Positions 48,281-56,607 of a stretch of 64,000 nt of DNA are shown here, one piece after another (the stretch's first letter is position 1; the number at the start of each line of letters is the position of its first letter). The DNA comes from Pseudomonas chlororaphis (lineage in GTDB: Bacteria; Pseudomonadota; Gammaproteobacteria; Pseudomonadales; Pseudomonadaceae). The stretch covers positions 168,544 through 232,543 of the forward strand of contig NZ_MSCT01000014.1 in assembly GCF_001921865.1 (NCBI RefSeq), given 5' to 3'. Position numbers and translations under genes: made by a program. A model generated the notes under the pieces. It searched no databases. It worked only from the letters and a program-made list of their open reading frames with translations, and was not told the origin of the DNA.

Positions 48281-48646
48281 CTAAGGCTCTCGGGTGTTCG
48301 CCCTGGTTTTCAAGAGGCTGCAAACCGAGCGCTCGGCAAGGGTCGTGGTCAGGTGGCAGATTGCATCCTGATCCTCCTTGTACAGCGCCCGATAGCTGAC
48401 GAGGATTCGCTCCTCGCACTGACTGAGGTTTTCGGCCCGGGCCGGGGTCCGTCTGCCGGTGACGATATAGAGGACGTCGGCCCCCTTGACCGCCACCCGC
48501 GACAGATAATCCGCCTTGGGTACCCGGTCTCCACTTTCGTATCTGCCTTGGGCATTGGCTTCCACGCCGCCAACTTCACCAAATTTTTTCTGCGACAACC
48601 CCAGGCGTTCCCTTTCCTGTCTTAACCGCGCGCCGATTCCACTCAT
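48281..48646 (-). CDS. XRE-family repressor-like regulator
   Basis: 121 residues from ATG 48646. The N-terminal Cro/CI HTH reads IGARLRQERERLGLSQKKFG, EVGGVEANAQGRYESGDRVP, KADYLSRVAVKGADVLYIVT. A C-terminal helical tail follows (NLSQCEERILVSYRALYKED). Proteins of this size and motif occur beside phage-type genes in Pseudomonas. It is divergent from a gp16-like gene, with palindromes and phased repeats between. Probably a lysogeny-type or domesticated repressor; the site has no other phage gene. Confidence 0.85.
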   Translation of the reverse strand: MSGIGARLRQERERLGLSQKKFGEVGGVEANAQGRYESGDRVPKADYLSRVAVKGADVLYIVTGRRTPARAENLSQCEERILVSYRALYKEDQDAICHLTTTLAERSVCSLLKTRANTREP

Positions 48647-48670
48647 TTGGATGTATGATCCTTTTTTATG

Positions 48671-48692
48671 CACCCCTAGGGGTGTTACACCC
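48671..48692. promoter_or_regulatory. Two overlapping palindromes between XRE and gp16-like genes
   Basis: CACCCCTAGGGGTG (48671-48684, perfect) overlaps GGGTGTTACACCC (48680-48692, 6-bp arms around one base). Shared GGTGT half-sites are typical of XRE/CI-type operators. They lie 25 bp upstream of the XRE start. Confidence 0.65.
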
Positions 48693-48700
48693 TTCAAGCA

Positions 48701-48726
48701 TTGAACAAATTTGAACGGTTTTGAAC
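48701..48726 (+). repeat. Three TTGAAC direct repeats with exact 10-bp period
   Basis: TTGAAC begins at 48701, 48711 and 48721, ending one base before the ATG at 48728. The spacing puts all three on one face of the helix. They overlap the position where the ribosome-binding site of the gp16-like gene should be. Confidence 0.8.
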
Positions 48727-48727
48727 T

Positions 48728-48958
48728 ATGCCCGGTATCCGCACTGCCGCACAAGCCAAGGCCTGGCTTGAACATCAAGGTAAATCGGTTCAACAGTTCG
48801 CCCGTGAACACGGGGTCGATCCAGCCACCACCTACCAGGTCCTGGCCGGTCGCAAGAAAGGACGCCGCGGAGAAGCGCACAAGGTGGCGGTCTTGCTGGG
48901 CATGAAAGACGGCATCATCCTGGCCGAGCCCGAAGGCCCCGACCAGGCGCCCGCCTGA
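48728..48958 (+). CDS. BcepMu gp16-like phage-associated DNA-binding protein
   Basis: 76 residues. MPGIRTAAQAKAWLEHQGKS, VQQFAREHGVDPATTYQVLA, GRKKGRRGEAHKVAVLLGMK match the small helix-turn-helix family named for BcepMu gp16, found in prophage control regions. It is basic in the centre and acidic at the tail (AEPEGPDQ). The only upstream signals are the TTGAAC repeats; there is no clear Shine-Dalgarno sequence. Divergent from the XRE gene; the pair looks like a phage immunity switch retained next to gacA. Confidence 0.8.
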   Translation: MPGIRTAAQAKAWLEHQGKSVQQFAREHGVDPATTYQVLAGRKKGRRGEAHKVAVLLGMKDGIILAEPEGPDQAPA

Positions 48959-48996
48959 TCTGCAAATCCCCCCGTCGCTGAAGCAGAATCACGCTG

Positions 48997-49443
48997 CTAC
49001 TCATCCGCGGCACTGCCGCGTTCCATCCGCAGAAAACACTCGTCCTCGCCAACCACCTCCAACCCCATCCGCCGATAGAGCGCCTGCGCCGGGTTGTCCT
49101 TGAACACCGTCAAACGCAGCAGCCCGCGCCGTTCGTCACGCGCCATCGCCAACACCTGCGTGATGGTCCAGGCTCCCGCGCCCTGCCCGCGATACGCCTC
49201 GAGCATATGCAGTTCGCGGATGTACAACGCCTTGGCATCGCGGCTCAGGCTGACGAAACCCTGCACCGCGGCGCCCTGGCAGATCAGCAGGTTCCTGCGC
49301 CCGGCCCAGGCCACGTCGAAACCTTCATCCAGCCACAACAGATCATGGCGGATGTAGTAACCCAGCATGGTGCTGCGGGTCAGGTCACGGGCGAAAACCA
49401 GGTCCTGCGCGGCGCTGGCCGGCCGTAGCTCCAGACCGTTCAA
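48997..49443 (-). CDS. GNAT-family N-acetyltransferase
   Basis: 148 residues from TTG 49443, which overlaps the nitrilase stop as TTGA, indicating coupling. GNAT features are the acetyl-CoA loop ELHMLEAYRGQGAGAWTITQ (a Q/RxxGxG/A variant) and the C-terminal LTVFKDNPAQALYRRMGLEV, VGEDECFLRMER. The substrate cannot be told. It forms a two-gene unit with the carbon-nitrogen hydrolase upstream. Confidence 0.85.
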   Translation of the reverse strand: MNGLELRPASAAQDLVFARDLTRSTMLGYYIRHDLLWLDEGFDVAWAGRRNLLICQGAAVQGFVSLSRDAKALYIRELHMLEAYRGQGAGAWTITQVLAMARDERRGLLRLTVFKDNPAQALYRRMGLEVVGEDECFLRMERGSAADE

Positions 49444-50198
49444 AGCCCTTCGACCTTCGCCTGGGCGCCACTCCAGCGACCGGCGTCGCGCCGGGCGATC
49501 AGCAGCATGTCGCCAGTGCCCGCCGCCGCCACGATCAAGCGGCCATCGGGGCCCCAGATCGCGCTGCGCCCGGCCGACACCCAGCCCCCGGTCGGCCCGC
49601 CGTGGTTGGCCATCAGCACCAGCATGGCGTGTTCCGCGGCATAGCCTTGCAACAGCGCGCTGTCGGCGGCGTAACCCTGCTCGCCAATCAACACCCCGGC
49701 CGCATAGATGCTGGCTCCAGACCGCGCCGCAGCCCGCGCGTGGCTGGCCTGGGAGAAATCGGCGCAGACCGCCAGGGCCATCCGCTCCTCGGCCAGTGCC
49801 AGGTTCGCGCCGCCCACTCCCGGCGTGAAGACCTGCTCCTCGCCGGCATGCAGGTGCTGCTTGCTGTACACCGCCAGCGACCCGTCGGCCGCCAGCACCA
49901 GGGCGCCGATCAACAGCGGCCCCGCGGCGGACAGGCGGATCGGCATGCCCACCACCGCGGTCACGCCCAGCTCCCGGGCCAGTTCGCGCAGCGGCTGCAG
50001 CAGCGGGCTGTCCGGCACTATCGCCAACTCGGCCGCCAGCGTCGGTTCGTAACCGGTCAGGGACAGCTCGGGAAACACCAGCCATTGCACGCCCTGCGCG
50101 GCAGCGGCGCGGATGAAGGCCAGGTGCCGGGCGATATTGCCCGGCAGGTCCCCGGCGATGGCAATCGATTGAGCGGCAGCGAGGGTCAGCGTGGTCAT
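49440..50198 (-). CDS. Carbon-nitrogen hydrolase (nitrilase superfamily)
   Basis: 252 residues. Catalytic Glu-Lys-Cys triad visible: Glu in WLVFPELSLTGYEP, Lys in AVYSKQHLHAGE, Cys in MALAVCADFSQASHARAAAR. The length matches the NIT/omega-amidase-like branch. It hydrolyses an amide or nitrile; the substrate is undefined. Coupled to a GNAT gene; divergent from the DAHP synthase leader region. Confidence 0.92.
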   Translation of the reverse strand: MTTLTLAAAQSIAIAGDLPGNIARHLAFIRAAAAQGVQWLVFPELSLTGYEPTLAAELAIVPDSPLLQPLRELARELGVTAVVGMPIRLSAAGPLLIGALVLAADGSLAVYSKQHLHAGEEQVFTPGVGGANLALAEERMALAVCADFSQASHARAAARSGASIYAAGVLIGEQGYAADSALLQGYAAEHAMLVLMANHGGPTGGWVSAGRSAIWGPDGRLIVAAAGTGDMLLIARRDAGRWSGAQAKVEGL

Positions 50199-50356
50199 GA
50201 TCGGTCCTGGAGGAGCGCAAATGAGGGCGCGGCGAGTGTGTCATAAAACGCCGAGGCGCTTAACTCATAGGCGGCGACTGGCAACGCGATAGGATTTTCT
50301 GATTGAACCGCGCCCCCGGCCTCTAGTAAGCTCGCCCCACTTCACGGAGAAACAGC

Positions 50357-50491
50357 ATGTCGTCCCTCACCCTTTCCTCGCATCGCCACACCGCCAACGC
50401 CTCGTGCGCAGGTTTGGCTGCCTGGGTGAAAAACGCCAACGCAACCGTCAGCTTTTATTTTGGGTATTGGTTTAGCCACTGGCGCGCCTGA
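50357..50491 (+). CDS. Aromatic leader peptide 1 (attenuator)
   Basis: 44 codons with GGAG 7 nt before the ATG. The control segment near the C-terminus reads FYFGYWFSHW: three Phe, two Tyr and two Trp in ten residues. The DNA of that segment is one arm of a hairpin and a strong terminator follows 50 bp after the stop. This is the layout of a transcription-attenuation leader sensing charged tRNAs for all three aromatic amino acids, ahead of DAHP synthase. Confidence 0.85.
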   Translation: MSSLTLSSHRHTANASCAGLAAWVKNANATVSFYFGYWFSHWRA

Positions 50492-50576
50492 TACCCAAAC
50501 GGCGCCCACTTCAACGGGTCGCCTACCAGAGAAAATCTCACCCCCGGTCGGCCTCCCGACCGGGGGTTTTGTTTTT
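50459..50576 (+). promoter_or_regulatory. Attenuator: pause hairpin and intrinsic terminator
   Basis: TTTGGGTAT (50459-50467), inside the aromatic control codons, is perfectly complementary to ATACCCAAA (50491-50499), which overlaps the leader stop codon. Downstream, CCCCCGGTCGG (50541-50551) pairs with CCGACCGGGGG (50556-50566), followed by TTTTGTTTTT, a strong terminator. The competing antiterminator pairing is not obvious by eye. Confidence 0.82.
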
Positions 50577-50637
50577 CTGGGCCGAAGATTTTCAACCACG
50601 ACTTTTTGCGACACCGAACTTAACGAGGATTCAAACC

Positions 50638-50790
50638 ATGAACTACGCCACTTATTACCGTTACGACCTGTACAGCGCCTGGCGATTTAGCAGCCTCCGT
50701 TCGGGACAGCCTGCCGCCTCCGACCGGTCACCTGCTGGTGGCAAAAACAGCTGCATCACGAATCCGGCCAATTGTCGAACACCCCAGTAG
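50638..50790 (+). CDS. Tyrosine-rich leader peptide 2
   Basis: 50 codons, GAGG upstream, beginning MNYATYYRYDLYSAW: five Tyr in the first eleven codons, one Trp just after. It begins 62 bp past the first terminator and ends 48 bp before the DAHP synthase start. I see no second U-run terminator, so it may act through translation, mRNA folding or Rho. A second leader for the same gene is unusual. Confidence 0.72.
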   Translation: MNYATYYRYDLYSAWRFSSLRSGQPAASDRSPAGGKNSCITNPANCRTPQ

Positions 50791-50838
50791 GGCCGCGCGC
50801 GGGGAAACCACCCGCCGCCCGCCCAGGAAGCCTTGAAC

Positions 50839-51930
50839 ATGAATTCGTCCGTCTCCGCTCTGCCACTGTCCACCCGCGACTGCGCCAACGAAACCCTGAG
50901 CCAGCGCCTGCCCAGCTCGCTTGAACTCAAGCAGCAACTGCCGTTGAGCACCGCCCTCGGCCAACAAGTCGCCGCCCATCGCCAAGCGGTGCGCGCCATC
51001 CTCAACGGTGAAGACTCGCGCTTGCTGGTCGTCGTCGGTCCCTGCTCGATTCACGACCCACAGTCCGCCCTGGAATACGCCGCTAATCTCGCCCGCCTGG
51101 CCACCGATGTCAGCGACGAGCTGCTGCTGGTGATGCGCGCCTACGTCGAAAAACCCCGCACCACCGTGGGCTGGAAAGGCCTGGCCTACGACCCGCGCCT
51201 GGACGGCAGCGACGACATGGCCGGCGGCCTGACCCTGTCCCGCGAGCTGATGCGCGAGATGCTGCGCCTGGGCCTTCCGATCGCCACCGAGCTGCTGCAA
51301 CCCATGGCCGCCGGCTACTTCGACGACCTGCTGAGCTGGGTCGCCGTCGGCGCGCGCACCACCGAATCGCAGATCCACCGGGAAATGGCCAGCGGCCTGG
51401 GCATGCCCGTGGGCTTCAAGAACGGTACCGACGGCGGCGTCGGCATTGCCTGCGACGCCATGCGCTCGGCGGCGCACCCGCACCGTCACTTCGGCGTCGA
51501 CAGCCAGGGCCATCCGGCGGTGATCCAGACCCCGGGCAACCCCGACACCCACCTGGTGCTGCGCGGCGGCCATCGCGGCCCGAACTACGACCGCCAGAGC
51601 GTGGCCCAGGTGCAGCACGACTTGCACAAGCTGAAGATCCCGGCGCGGATCATGGTCGATTGCAGCCATGCCAACAGCGGCAAAGACCCGTTGCGCCAAC
51701 CGGCGGTGTTCAACGAAGTGCTGGAGCAGCGCCTGCAGGGCGACGGAACGCTGGTCGGGGTGATGCTGGAAAGCCATCTGTTCGAGGGGTGCCAGCCGCT
51801 GAGCCCGACCCTGCGCTACGGGGTTTCGGTGACGGACGGTTGCCTGGGCTGGGACGCCACCGAGCAGTTGCTGCGCAACGCCGCCCGTCAGCTGCGCGAC
51901 AAGCGGCAACAGGTTCCGGCCTCTGCCTGA
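50839..51930 (+). CDS. 3-deoxy-7-phosphoheptulonate (DAHP) synthase, class I
   Basis: 363 residues from ATG 50839 (AGGAAG upstream). Class I AroF/G/H signature residues: VVVGPCSIHDPQSALEYA, RAYVEKPRTTVGWKGLAYDP, VGARTTESQIHREMASGL, VGFKNGTDG, MVDCSHANSGKDP. It joins phosphoenolpyruvate and erythrose 4-phosphate, the entry step to aromatic amino acids. I cannot tell from sequence which amino acid inhibits it; the leader peptides (mixed aromatic, then Tyr-rich) point to Tyr/Phe/Trp-dependent expression. Confidence 0.96.
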   Translation: MNSSVSALPLSTRDCANETLSQRLPSSLELKQQLPLSTALGQQVAAHRQAVRAILNGEDSRLLVVVGPCSIHDPQSALEYAANLARLATDVSDELLLVMRAYVEKPRTTVGWKGLAYDPRLDGSDDMAGGLTLSRELMREMLRLGLPIATELLQPMAAGYFDDLLSWVAVGARTTESQIHREMASGLGMPVGFKNGTDGGVGIACDAMRSAAHPHRHFGVDSQGHPAVIQTPGNPDTHLVLRGGHRGPNYDRQSVAQVQHDLHKLKIPARIMVDCSHANSGKDPLRQPAVFNEVLEQRLQGDGTLVGVMLESHLFEGCQPLSPTLRYGVSVTDGCLGWDATEQLLRNAARQLRDKRQQVPASA

Positions 51931-51932
51931 GC

Positions 51933-52110
51933 TGTAGGAGCGGAGCTTGCCCGCGATGAACGGTGACGCGGTGTGACTGTTGCTCCGCGTCGCCTGCATC
52001 GCGGGCAAGCCTCGCTCCTACACAACCCCACTCTCTCCGTAGCCGCTGCCGCAGGCTGCGATAAGACCCGCAGGGTCTTCGATGATATCGCCGCGCTGCC
52101 GACGATCCGA
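51933..52110. repeat. REP doublet and a second-class REP after DAHP synthase
   Basis: TGTAGGAGCGGAGCTTGCCC (51933) faces its inverse GGGCAAGCCTCGCTCCTACA ending at 52022. A GTAGCCGCTGCCGCAGGCTG element follows from about 52040. Confidence 0.8.
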
Positions 52111-52196
52111 CGCTGCAACGCCTTGACGGAACTTTGACAAGAAATAGGCTACACAATCCGGTAGGCTCACCACTTTCTTGAAAGGAGCAACTCCCC

Positions 52197-52478
52197 ATGG
52201 CCAAAGCCACTGCCCGTCACATCCTGGTTGCCAGCGAAGCCAAGTGCAACGAACTGAAAGCCGAGATCGAAGCCGGCGCCGACTTCGCCGACGTCGCGAA
52301 GAAGAACTCCACCTGCCCGTCCAGCCGCGACGGCGGCAACCTGGGCTCGTTCGGTCCGGGCCAGATGGTCAAGGAATTCGACACCGTGGTGTTCAGCGCC
52401 CCGGTCAACGTCGTGCAAGGTCCGGTGAAGACCCAGTTCGGTTACCACCTGCTGGAAGTCACCAGCCGCCAGGACTGA
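52197..52478 (+). CDS. ppiC: Parvulin-type peptidyl-prolyl isomerase
   Basis: 93 residues, a single stand-alone parvulin domain without signal peptide, like E. coli PpiC: MAKATARHILVASEAKCNEL, GADFADVAKKNSTCPSSRDG, GNLGSFGPGQMVKEF, VKTQFGYHLLEVTSRQ. Catalytic His, Cys/Asp region and the closing GYHLL are present. AAGGAG precedes the ATG. Cytosolic prolyl isomerase. Confidence 0.96.
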   Translation: MAKATARHILVASEAKCNELKAEIEAGADFADVAKKNSTCPSSRDGGNLGSFGPGQMVKEFDTVVFSAPVNVVQGPVKTQFGYHLLEVTSRQD

Positions 52479-52501
52479 TCCTGTCGCGATGCGCATGAAC
52501 G

Positions 52502-52525
52502 ACGGCCCGCCCTTTGGTGGGCCGT
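52502..52525 (+). terminator. Probable terminator after ppiC
   Basis: ACGGCCC (52502-52508) and GGGCCGT (52519-52525) form a GC-rich stem 24 nt after the ppiC stop. The T-tract behind it is weak. Confidence 0.5.
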
Positions 52526-52613
52526 TGCGTTTGGGCTACCGCCCGCGCTGGTCAGCAGCGCGCCGGTAGCGTACAAATCGTGGTCATCGATCACCCGGCT
52601 CTTAAGGCTGACA

Positions 52614-54482
52614 ATGCGACTGCTTTTCCCCTCCGCGCTATTCACCGCCCTGGCCCTGCTGCTGGGGGCCGCGAGTGTCGACGCCGCACCGCAACACGCC
52701 CTGACCGTCTACGGCGAACCGGCCAAGTACCCCGCGGGTTTCAGCCACTTCGCCTACACCAACCCCCAAGCGCCCAAAGGCGGCAGCCTGCGCCGCTCGG
52801 CCATCGAGATCGGCCGCTTCGACCATGTGCTGCCCTACATCGACAAAGGCATCGGCGTCTCGCAACTCGACGGCTACATCTATTCGCCCCTGGCCCAGCG
52901 CTCGCTCGACGAGCCCTACACCGTCTACGGCCTGGTGGCGCAAAAGATGGAGCGCGCCGACGACGGCCTGTGGCTGCGCTTCTATATCAACCCCAAGGCG
53001 CGTTTCGCCGACGGTGTGCCGATCACCGCCGAAGATGTGCGCTACACCTACAACCTGCTGATGACCCAGGGCAGCCTGCGCTATCGCACCCAGTTCGCCG
53101 ATGTGAAGGACGTCCAGGTCGAGTCGCCACAGGTGATCCGCTTCGACTTCAAGAACAACGAAAACCGCACCCTGCCCCTGGATATCGCGACCCTGCCGGT
53201 GCTGCCCGAGCACTGGTGGAAGAGTCGCGACTTCGCTGGCGGCGGCGGTTACGAAGCGCCCCTGGGTAGCGGCCCGTACAAGGTGAGCAAGGTCGACAAC
53301 GGCAACAGCATCACCTTCGCCCGTGACGCCGACTGGTGGGGCAAGGACCTGCCGGTCAGCCGCGGCCTGTACAACTTCGACCGTTTCAGCATCGAGTATT
53401 TCGGCGACACCGACGTCGCCCGCCAAGTGCTGCGCGGCGGCGCCTACGACTACAACCGCGAGTTCTCCGCCACCGGCTTTTCCATCGGCTACGCCGGCCC
53501 GGCCCTGGACGACGGCCGCCTGCAAAAGGCCCACCTGGCCAAGGAAGCGCCGCAACCGGCCCAGGGTTTCGTGTTCAACCTGCAAAAGCCGATGTTCCAG
53601 GACCGCCGGGTGCGCCAGGCCCTGGCCATGCTCTGGGATTTCGAGTGGAGCAACCGGCAGATGATGCGCGACCTGTACATCCGCCAGCAGAGTTTCTTCT
53701 CCAACAGCGCCCTGGCCGCCCGGGCCTTGCCCGACGCCGAGGAGCTGAAAATCCTCGAACCGCTGCGCGGGCAGGTCCCCGACGAAGTCTTCGACCAGGT
53801 CTTCGAGGCGCCGAAAACCGACGGCAGCGGCCTGATCCGCGACAAGCAGCTGCAAGCCCTGGCCTTGCTCGAAGCCGCCGGCTGGAAACCCGACGGCGAC
53901 ACGCTGGTGAACGCCGACGGCGAGCCGCTGCGCTTCACCTTCCTCAACAGCCAGAACGGCATCGAGCGTCTGCTGCTGCCCTACAAGCGCAACCTGGCGC
54001 AGATCGGCATCACCCTGGAGATCCGCCGCATCGACTCCTCGCAGTACGTCAACCGGCTGATGGCCCGCGACTACGACATGATCGTCACCGGCTACCCGGT
54101 GACCACCTCGCCGGGGCTGGAACTGTACAACTACTTCGGCTCGGCGGCGGCCAACGACCCCGGCTCCAGCAACCTGATGGTGCTGAAGAACCCCGCGGTG
54201 GACAGCCTGATCACCGGCCTGGTCAAGGCCACCACCCAGCCGCAAATGCTACGCTACGCCCATGCCCTGGACCGGGTGCTGCAATGGAATTACTACTGGA
54301 TCCCCAACTACTACCCACCAGGCACCTCCACCGTGTGGTGGAACCGCTTCGGCATGCCGGCCATTCCCGCGAGCAATGACGAAGCCATCGAAAGCTGGTG
54401 GGAAATGAGCCCCACGCCCCTGACCAACGAGCAGATGGCGGCCGAACGCATCCAGCGCGGCAAACCCGGAGGAGCGCACTGA
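52614..54482 (+). CDS. yejA: Oligopeptide ABC transporter, periplasmic binding protein
   Basis: 622 residues. Signal peptide MRLLFPSALFTALALLLGAA-SVDA. SBP_bac_5 family: YGEPAKYPAGFSHFAYTNPQ, APKGGSLRRSA, VWWNRFGMPAIP. The length fits YejA. First gene of a yejABEF operon; its stop overlaps the yejB start (TGATG). The E. coli system imports microcin C; in Pseudomonas it takes up peptides and peptide antibiotics. Confidence 0.95.
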   Translation: MRLLFPSALFTALALLLGAASVDAAPQHALTVYGEPAKYPAGFSHFAYTNPQAPKGGSLRRSAIEIGRFDHVLPYIDKGIGVSQLDGYIYSPLAQRSLDEPYTVYGLVAQKMERADDGLWLRFYINPKARFADGVPITAEDVRYTYNLLMTQGSLRYRTQFADVKDVQVESPQVIRFDFKNNENRTLPLDIATLPVLPEHWWKSRDFAGGGGYEAPLGSGPYKVSKVDNGNSITFARDADWWGKDLPVSRGLYNFDRFSIEYFGDTDVARQVLRGGAYDYNREFSATGFSIGYAGPALDDGRLQKAHLAKEAPQPAQGFVFNLQKPMFQDRRVRQALAMLWDFEWSNRQMMRDLYIRQQSFFSNSALAARALPDAEELKILEPLRGQVPDEVFDQVFEAPKTDGSGLIRDKQLQALALLEAAGWKPDGDTLVNADGEPLRFTFLNSQNGIERLLLPYKRNLAQIGITLEIRRIDSSQYVNRLMARDYDMIVTGYPVTTSPGLELYNYFGSAAANDPGSSNLMVLKNPAVDSLITGLVKATTQPQMLRYAHALDRVLQWNYYWIPNYYPPGTSTVWWNRFGMPAIPASNDEAIESWWEMSPTPLTNEQMAAERIQRGKPGGAH

Positions 54483-55543
54483 TGCTGGCCTATATCCTGC
54501 GGCGCCTGCTGCTGATCGTGCCGACGCTGCTGATCATCCTGCTGGTCAACTTCGCCATCGTCCAGGCTGCGCCCGGCGGCCCGGTGGAACAGGCCATCGC
54601 CCGCCTGCAAGGCATCGGCGGGGGCGGCAACCTCGGCGGTTCCAGCGACACTATCAGCGGCAACTCCCGGGCCAGCCGCGGCCTCGACCCGCAGCTGATC
54701 AAGGACATCGAGAAACAGTACGGCTTCGACAAGCCGGCCCACGAACGCCTGTGGCTGATGCTCAAGAGCTATGCGCAGCTGGACTTCGGCAAGAGCTTCT
54801 TCCGCGGCGCCACGGTCACCGAACTGATCCTGCAGAAGATGCCGGTGACCCTCTCCCTCGGGCTCTGGGCCACGCTGATCACCTACCTGGTGTCGATCCC
54901 CCTGGGGATTCGCAAGGCGGTGCGCCACGGCAGCCATTTCGATATCTGGAGCAGCACCGCGATCGTCATCGGCTACGCCATGCCGGCGTTCCTGTTCGCC
55001 ATGTTCCTGATCGTGGTGTTCGCCGGCGGCACCTCGCTGAACTGGTTCCCGGTGCGCGGGCTGGTCTCGGACAACTTCGAGCAACTGAGCACCGTCGGCA
55101 AGATCGCCGATTACTTCTGGCACCTGGTGCTGCCGGTGACCTCCCTGGTGATCGGCGGCTTCGCCACCCTGACCATCCTCACCAAGAACTCGTTCCTCAA
55201 CGAGATCACCCGCCAGTACGTGGTCACCGCCCGGGCCAAGGGCCTGAGCGAGCGCCGGGTGCTGTACGGCCATGTGTTCCGCAACGCCATGCTGCTGGTG
55301 GTATCGGGGATTCCCCAGGCCTTTATCAGCGTGTTCTTCGCCGGCTCCCTGCTGATCGAGGTGATCTTCTCCCTCGACGGCCTCGGGCGCATGAGCTACG
55401 AAGCCGCGGTGTCGCGCGACTACCCGGTGGTGTTCGGCTCGCTGTTCATCTTCACCCTGTTCGGCCTCTTGATAAAACTCGTCGGCGACCTCTGCTACAC
55501 CCTGGTCGACCCGCGGATCGACTTCGCCGCGAGGAACGCCTGA
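54482..55543 (+). CDS. yejB: Oligopeptide ABC transporter permease
   Basis: 353 residues, six membrane helices; first helix MLAYILRRLLLIVPTLLIIL. A long periplasmic loop (GGGGNLGGSSDTISGNSRAS) is characteristic of YejB. EAA loop: VVTARAKGLSERRVLYGHVF, RNAMLLVV. Overlaps yejA by one base and yejE by one base (TGATG). Confidence 0.95.
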   Translation: MLAYILRRLLLIVPTLLIILLVNFAIVQAAPGGPVEQAIARLQGIGGGGNLGGSSDTISGNSRASRGLDPQLIKDIEKQYGFDKPAHERLWLMLKSYAQLDFGKSFFRGATVTELILQKMPVTLSLGLWATLITYLVSIPLGIRKAVRHGSHFDIWSSTAIVIGYAMPAFLFAMFLIVVFAGGTSLNWFPVRGLVSDNFEQLSTVGKIADYFWHLVLPVTSLVIGGFATLTILTKNSFLNEITRQYVVTARAKGLSERRVLYGHVFRNAMLLVVSGIPQAFISVFFAGSLLIEVIFSLDGLGRMSYEAAVSRDYPVVFGSLFIFTLFGLLIKLVGDLCYTLVDPRIDFAARNA

Positions 55544-56565
55544 TGCTCACGCTCTCCCCGCTGGCGCGTCGGCGCTTCGAACGGTTCAAGAAAAACCGCC
55601 GCGGCTGGTGGTCGCTGTGGCTGTTCATCGGCCTGTTCGCCCTGACCCTGGGCGGCGAGCTGATCGCCAACGACAAACCGCTGGTGGTCAGCTACCAGGG
55701 CTCGCTGTATTTCCCGGTGTTCAAGCGCTACACCGAGCAGGAGTTCGGCGGCCAGCTGCCGTTCCAGGCCGACTATCGCAGTGACTACGTGCAGCAGCTG
55801 ATCCGCCAGGACGGCGGCTGGCTGCTGTTCCCGCCGATCCCGTTCAGCGAAGACACGCCCAACTACGACCTCAGCCGCCCCGCGCCGAGCCCGCCGAGCG
55901 CGGTCAACTGGCTGGGCACCGACGACCAGGCCCGCGACGTGCTGGCCCGGGTGATCTACGGCGCCCGGGTGTCGATCCTGTTCGCCCTGGCGCTGACTGC
56001 CATCAGCGCGCTGATCGGCATCGCCGCCGGCGCCCTGCAAGGCTATTACGGCGGCTGGGTCGACCTGCTGGGCCAGCGCTTGCTGGAGGTCTGGTCGGGG
56101 CTGCCGGTGCTCTACCTGCTGATCATCCTGTCCGGTTTCGTCGAGCCGAACTTCTGGTGGCTGCTGGGGATCATGGCGCTGTTTTCCTGGCTGGCCCTGG
56201 TCGACGTGGTGCGCGCCGAGTTCCTGCGCGGACGCAATCTGGAGTACGTCAAGGCTGCCCGCGCCCTGGGCCTCAACGACCGCAAGGTGATCGTGCGGCA
56301 CATCCTGCCCAACGCGATGAACGCGACCCTGAGCTACCTGCCGTTCATTCTCACCGGGGCGATTTCCACCCTCACCGCCCTGGACTTCCTCGGCTTCGGC
56401 ATGCCCGCCGGCAGCGCCTCCCTGGGCGAGCTGATCGGCCAGGGCAAGCAGAACCTGCAAGCGCCGTGGCTGGGCCTGACGGCATTTTTCACCCTGGCGC
56501 TGATCCTCTCGCTGCTGGTGTTTATCGGCGAGGCGCTGCGCGATGCCTTCGATCCACGCTCTTGA
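55543..56565 (+). CDS. yejE: Oligopeptide ABC transporter permease
   Basis: 340 residues; RFERFKKNRRGWWSLWLFIG, a long periplasmic domain after helix 1 (QEFGGQLPFQADYRSDYVQQ), GTDDQARDVLARVIYGARVS and EAA loop YVKAARALGLNDRKVIVRHI, LPNAMNATL. Typical DppC/YejE permease with the extended first loop. Confidence 0.95.
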   Translation: MLTLSPLARRRFERFKKNRRGWWSLWLFIGLFALTLGGELIANDKPLVVSYQGSLYFPVFKRYTEQEFGGQLPFQADYRSDYVQQLIRQDGGWLLFPPIPFSEDTPNYDLSRPAPSPPSAVNWLGTDDQARDVLARVIYGARVSILFALALTAISALIGIAAGALQGYYGGWVDLLGQRLLEVWSGLPVLYLLIILSGFVEPNFWWLLGIMALFSWLALVDVVRAEFLRGRNLEYVKAARALGLNDRKVIVRHILPNAMNATLSYLPFILTGAISTLTALDFLGFGMPAGSASLGELIGQGKQNLQAPWLGLTAFFTLALILSLLVFIGEALRDAFDPRS

Positions 56566-56607
56566 GCCGCGCTCTTGAACCACGACCTTGATCAAGCGAA
56601 TGCCGAA

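Noticed and set aside
50342..50614. Leftward 90-codon frame over the attenuator
   Set aside because: Antisense to leader peptide and terminator; no ribosome-binding site and no protein-like features.
52638..54245. 535-codon leftward frame
   Set aside because: Shadow of yejA.
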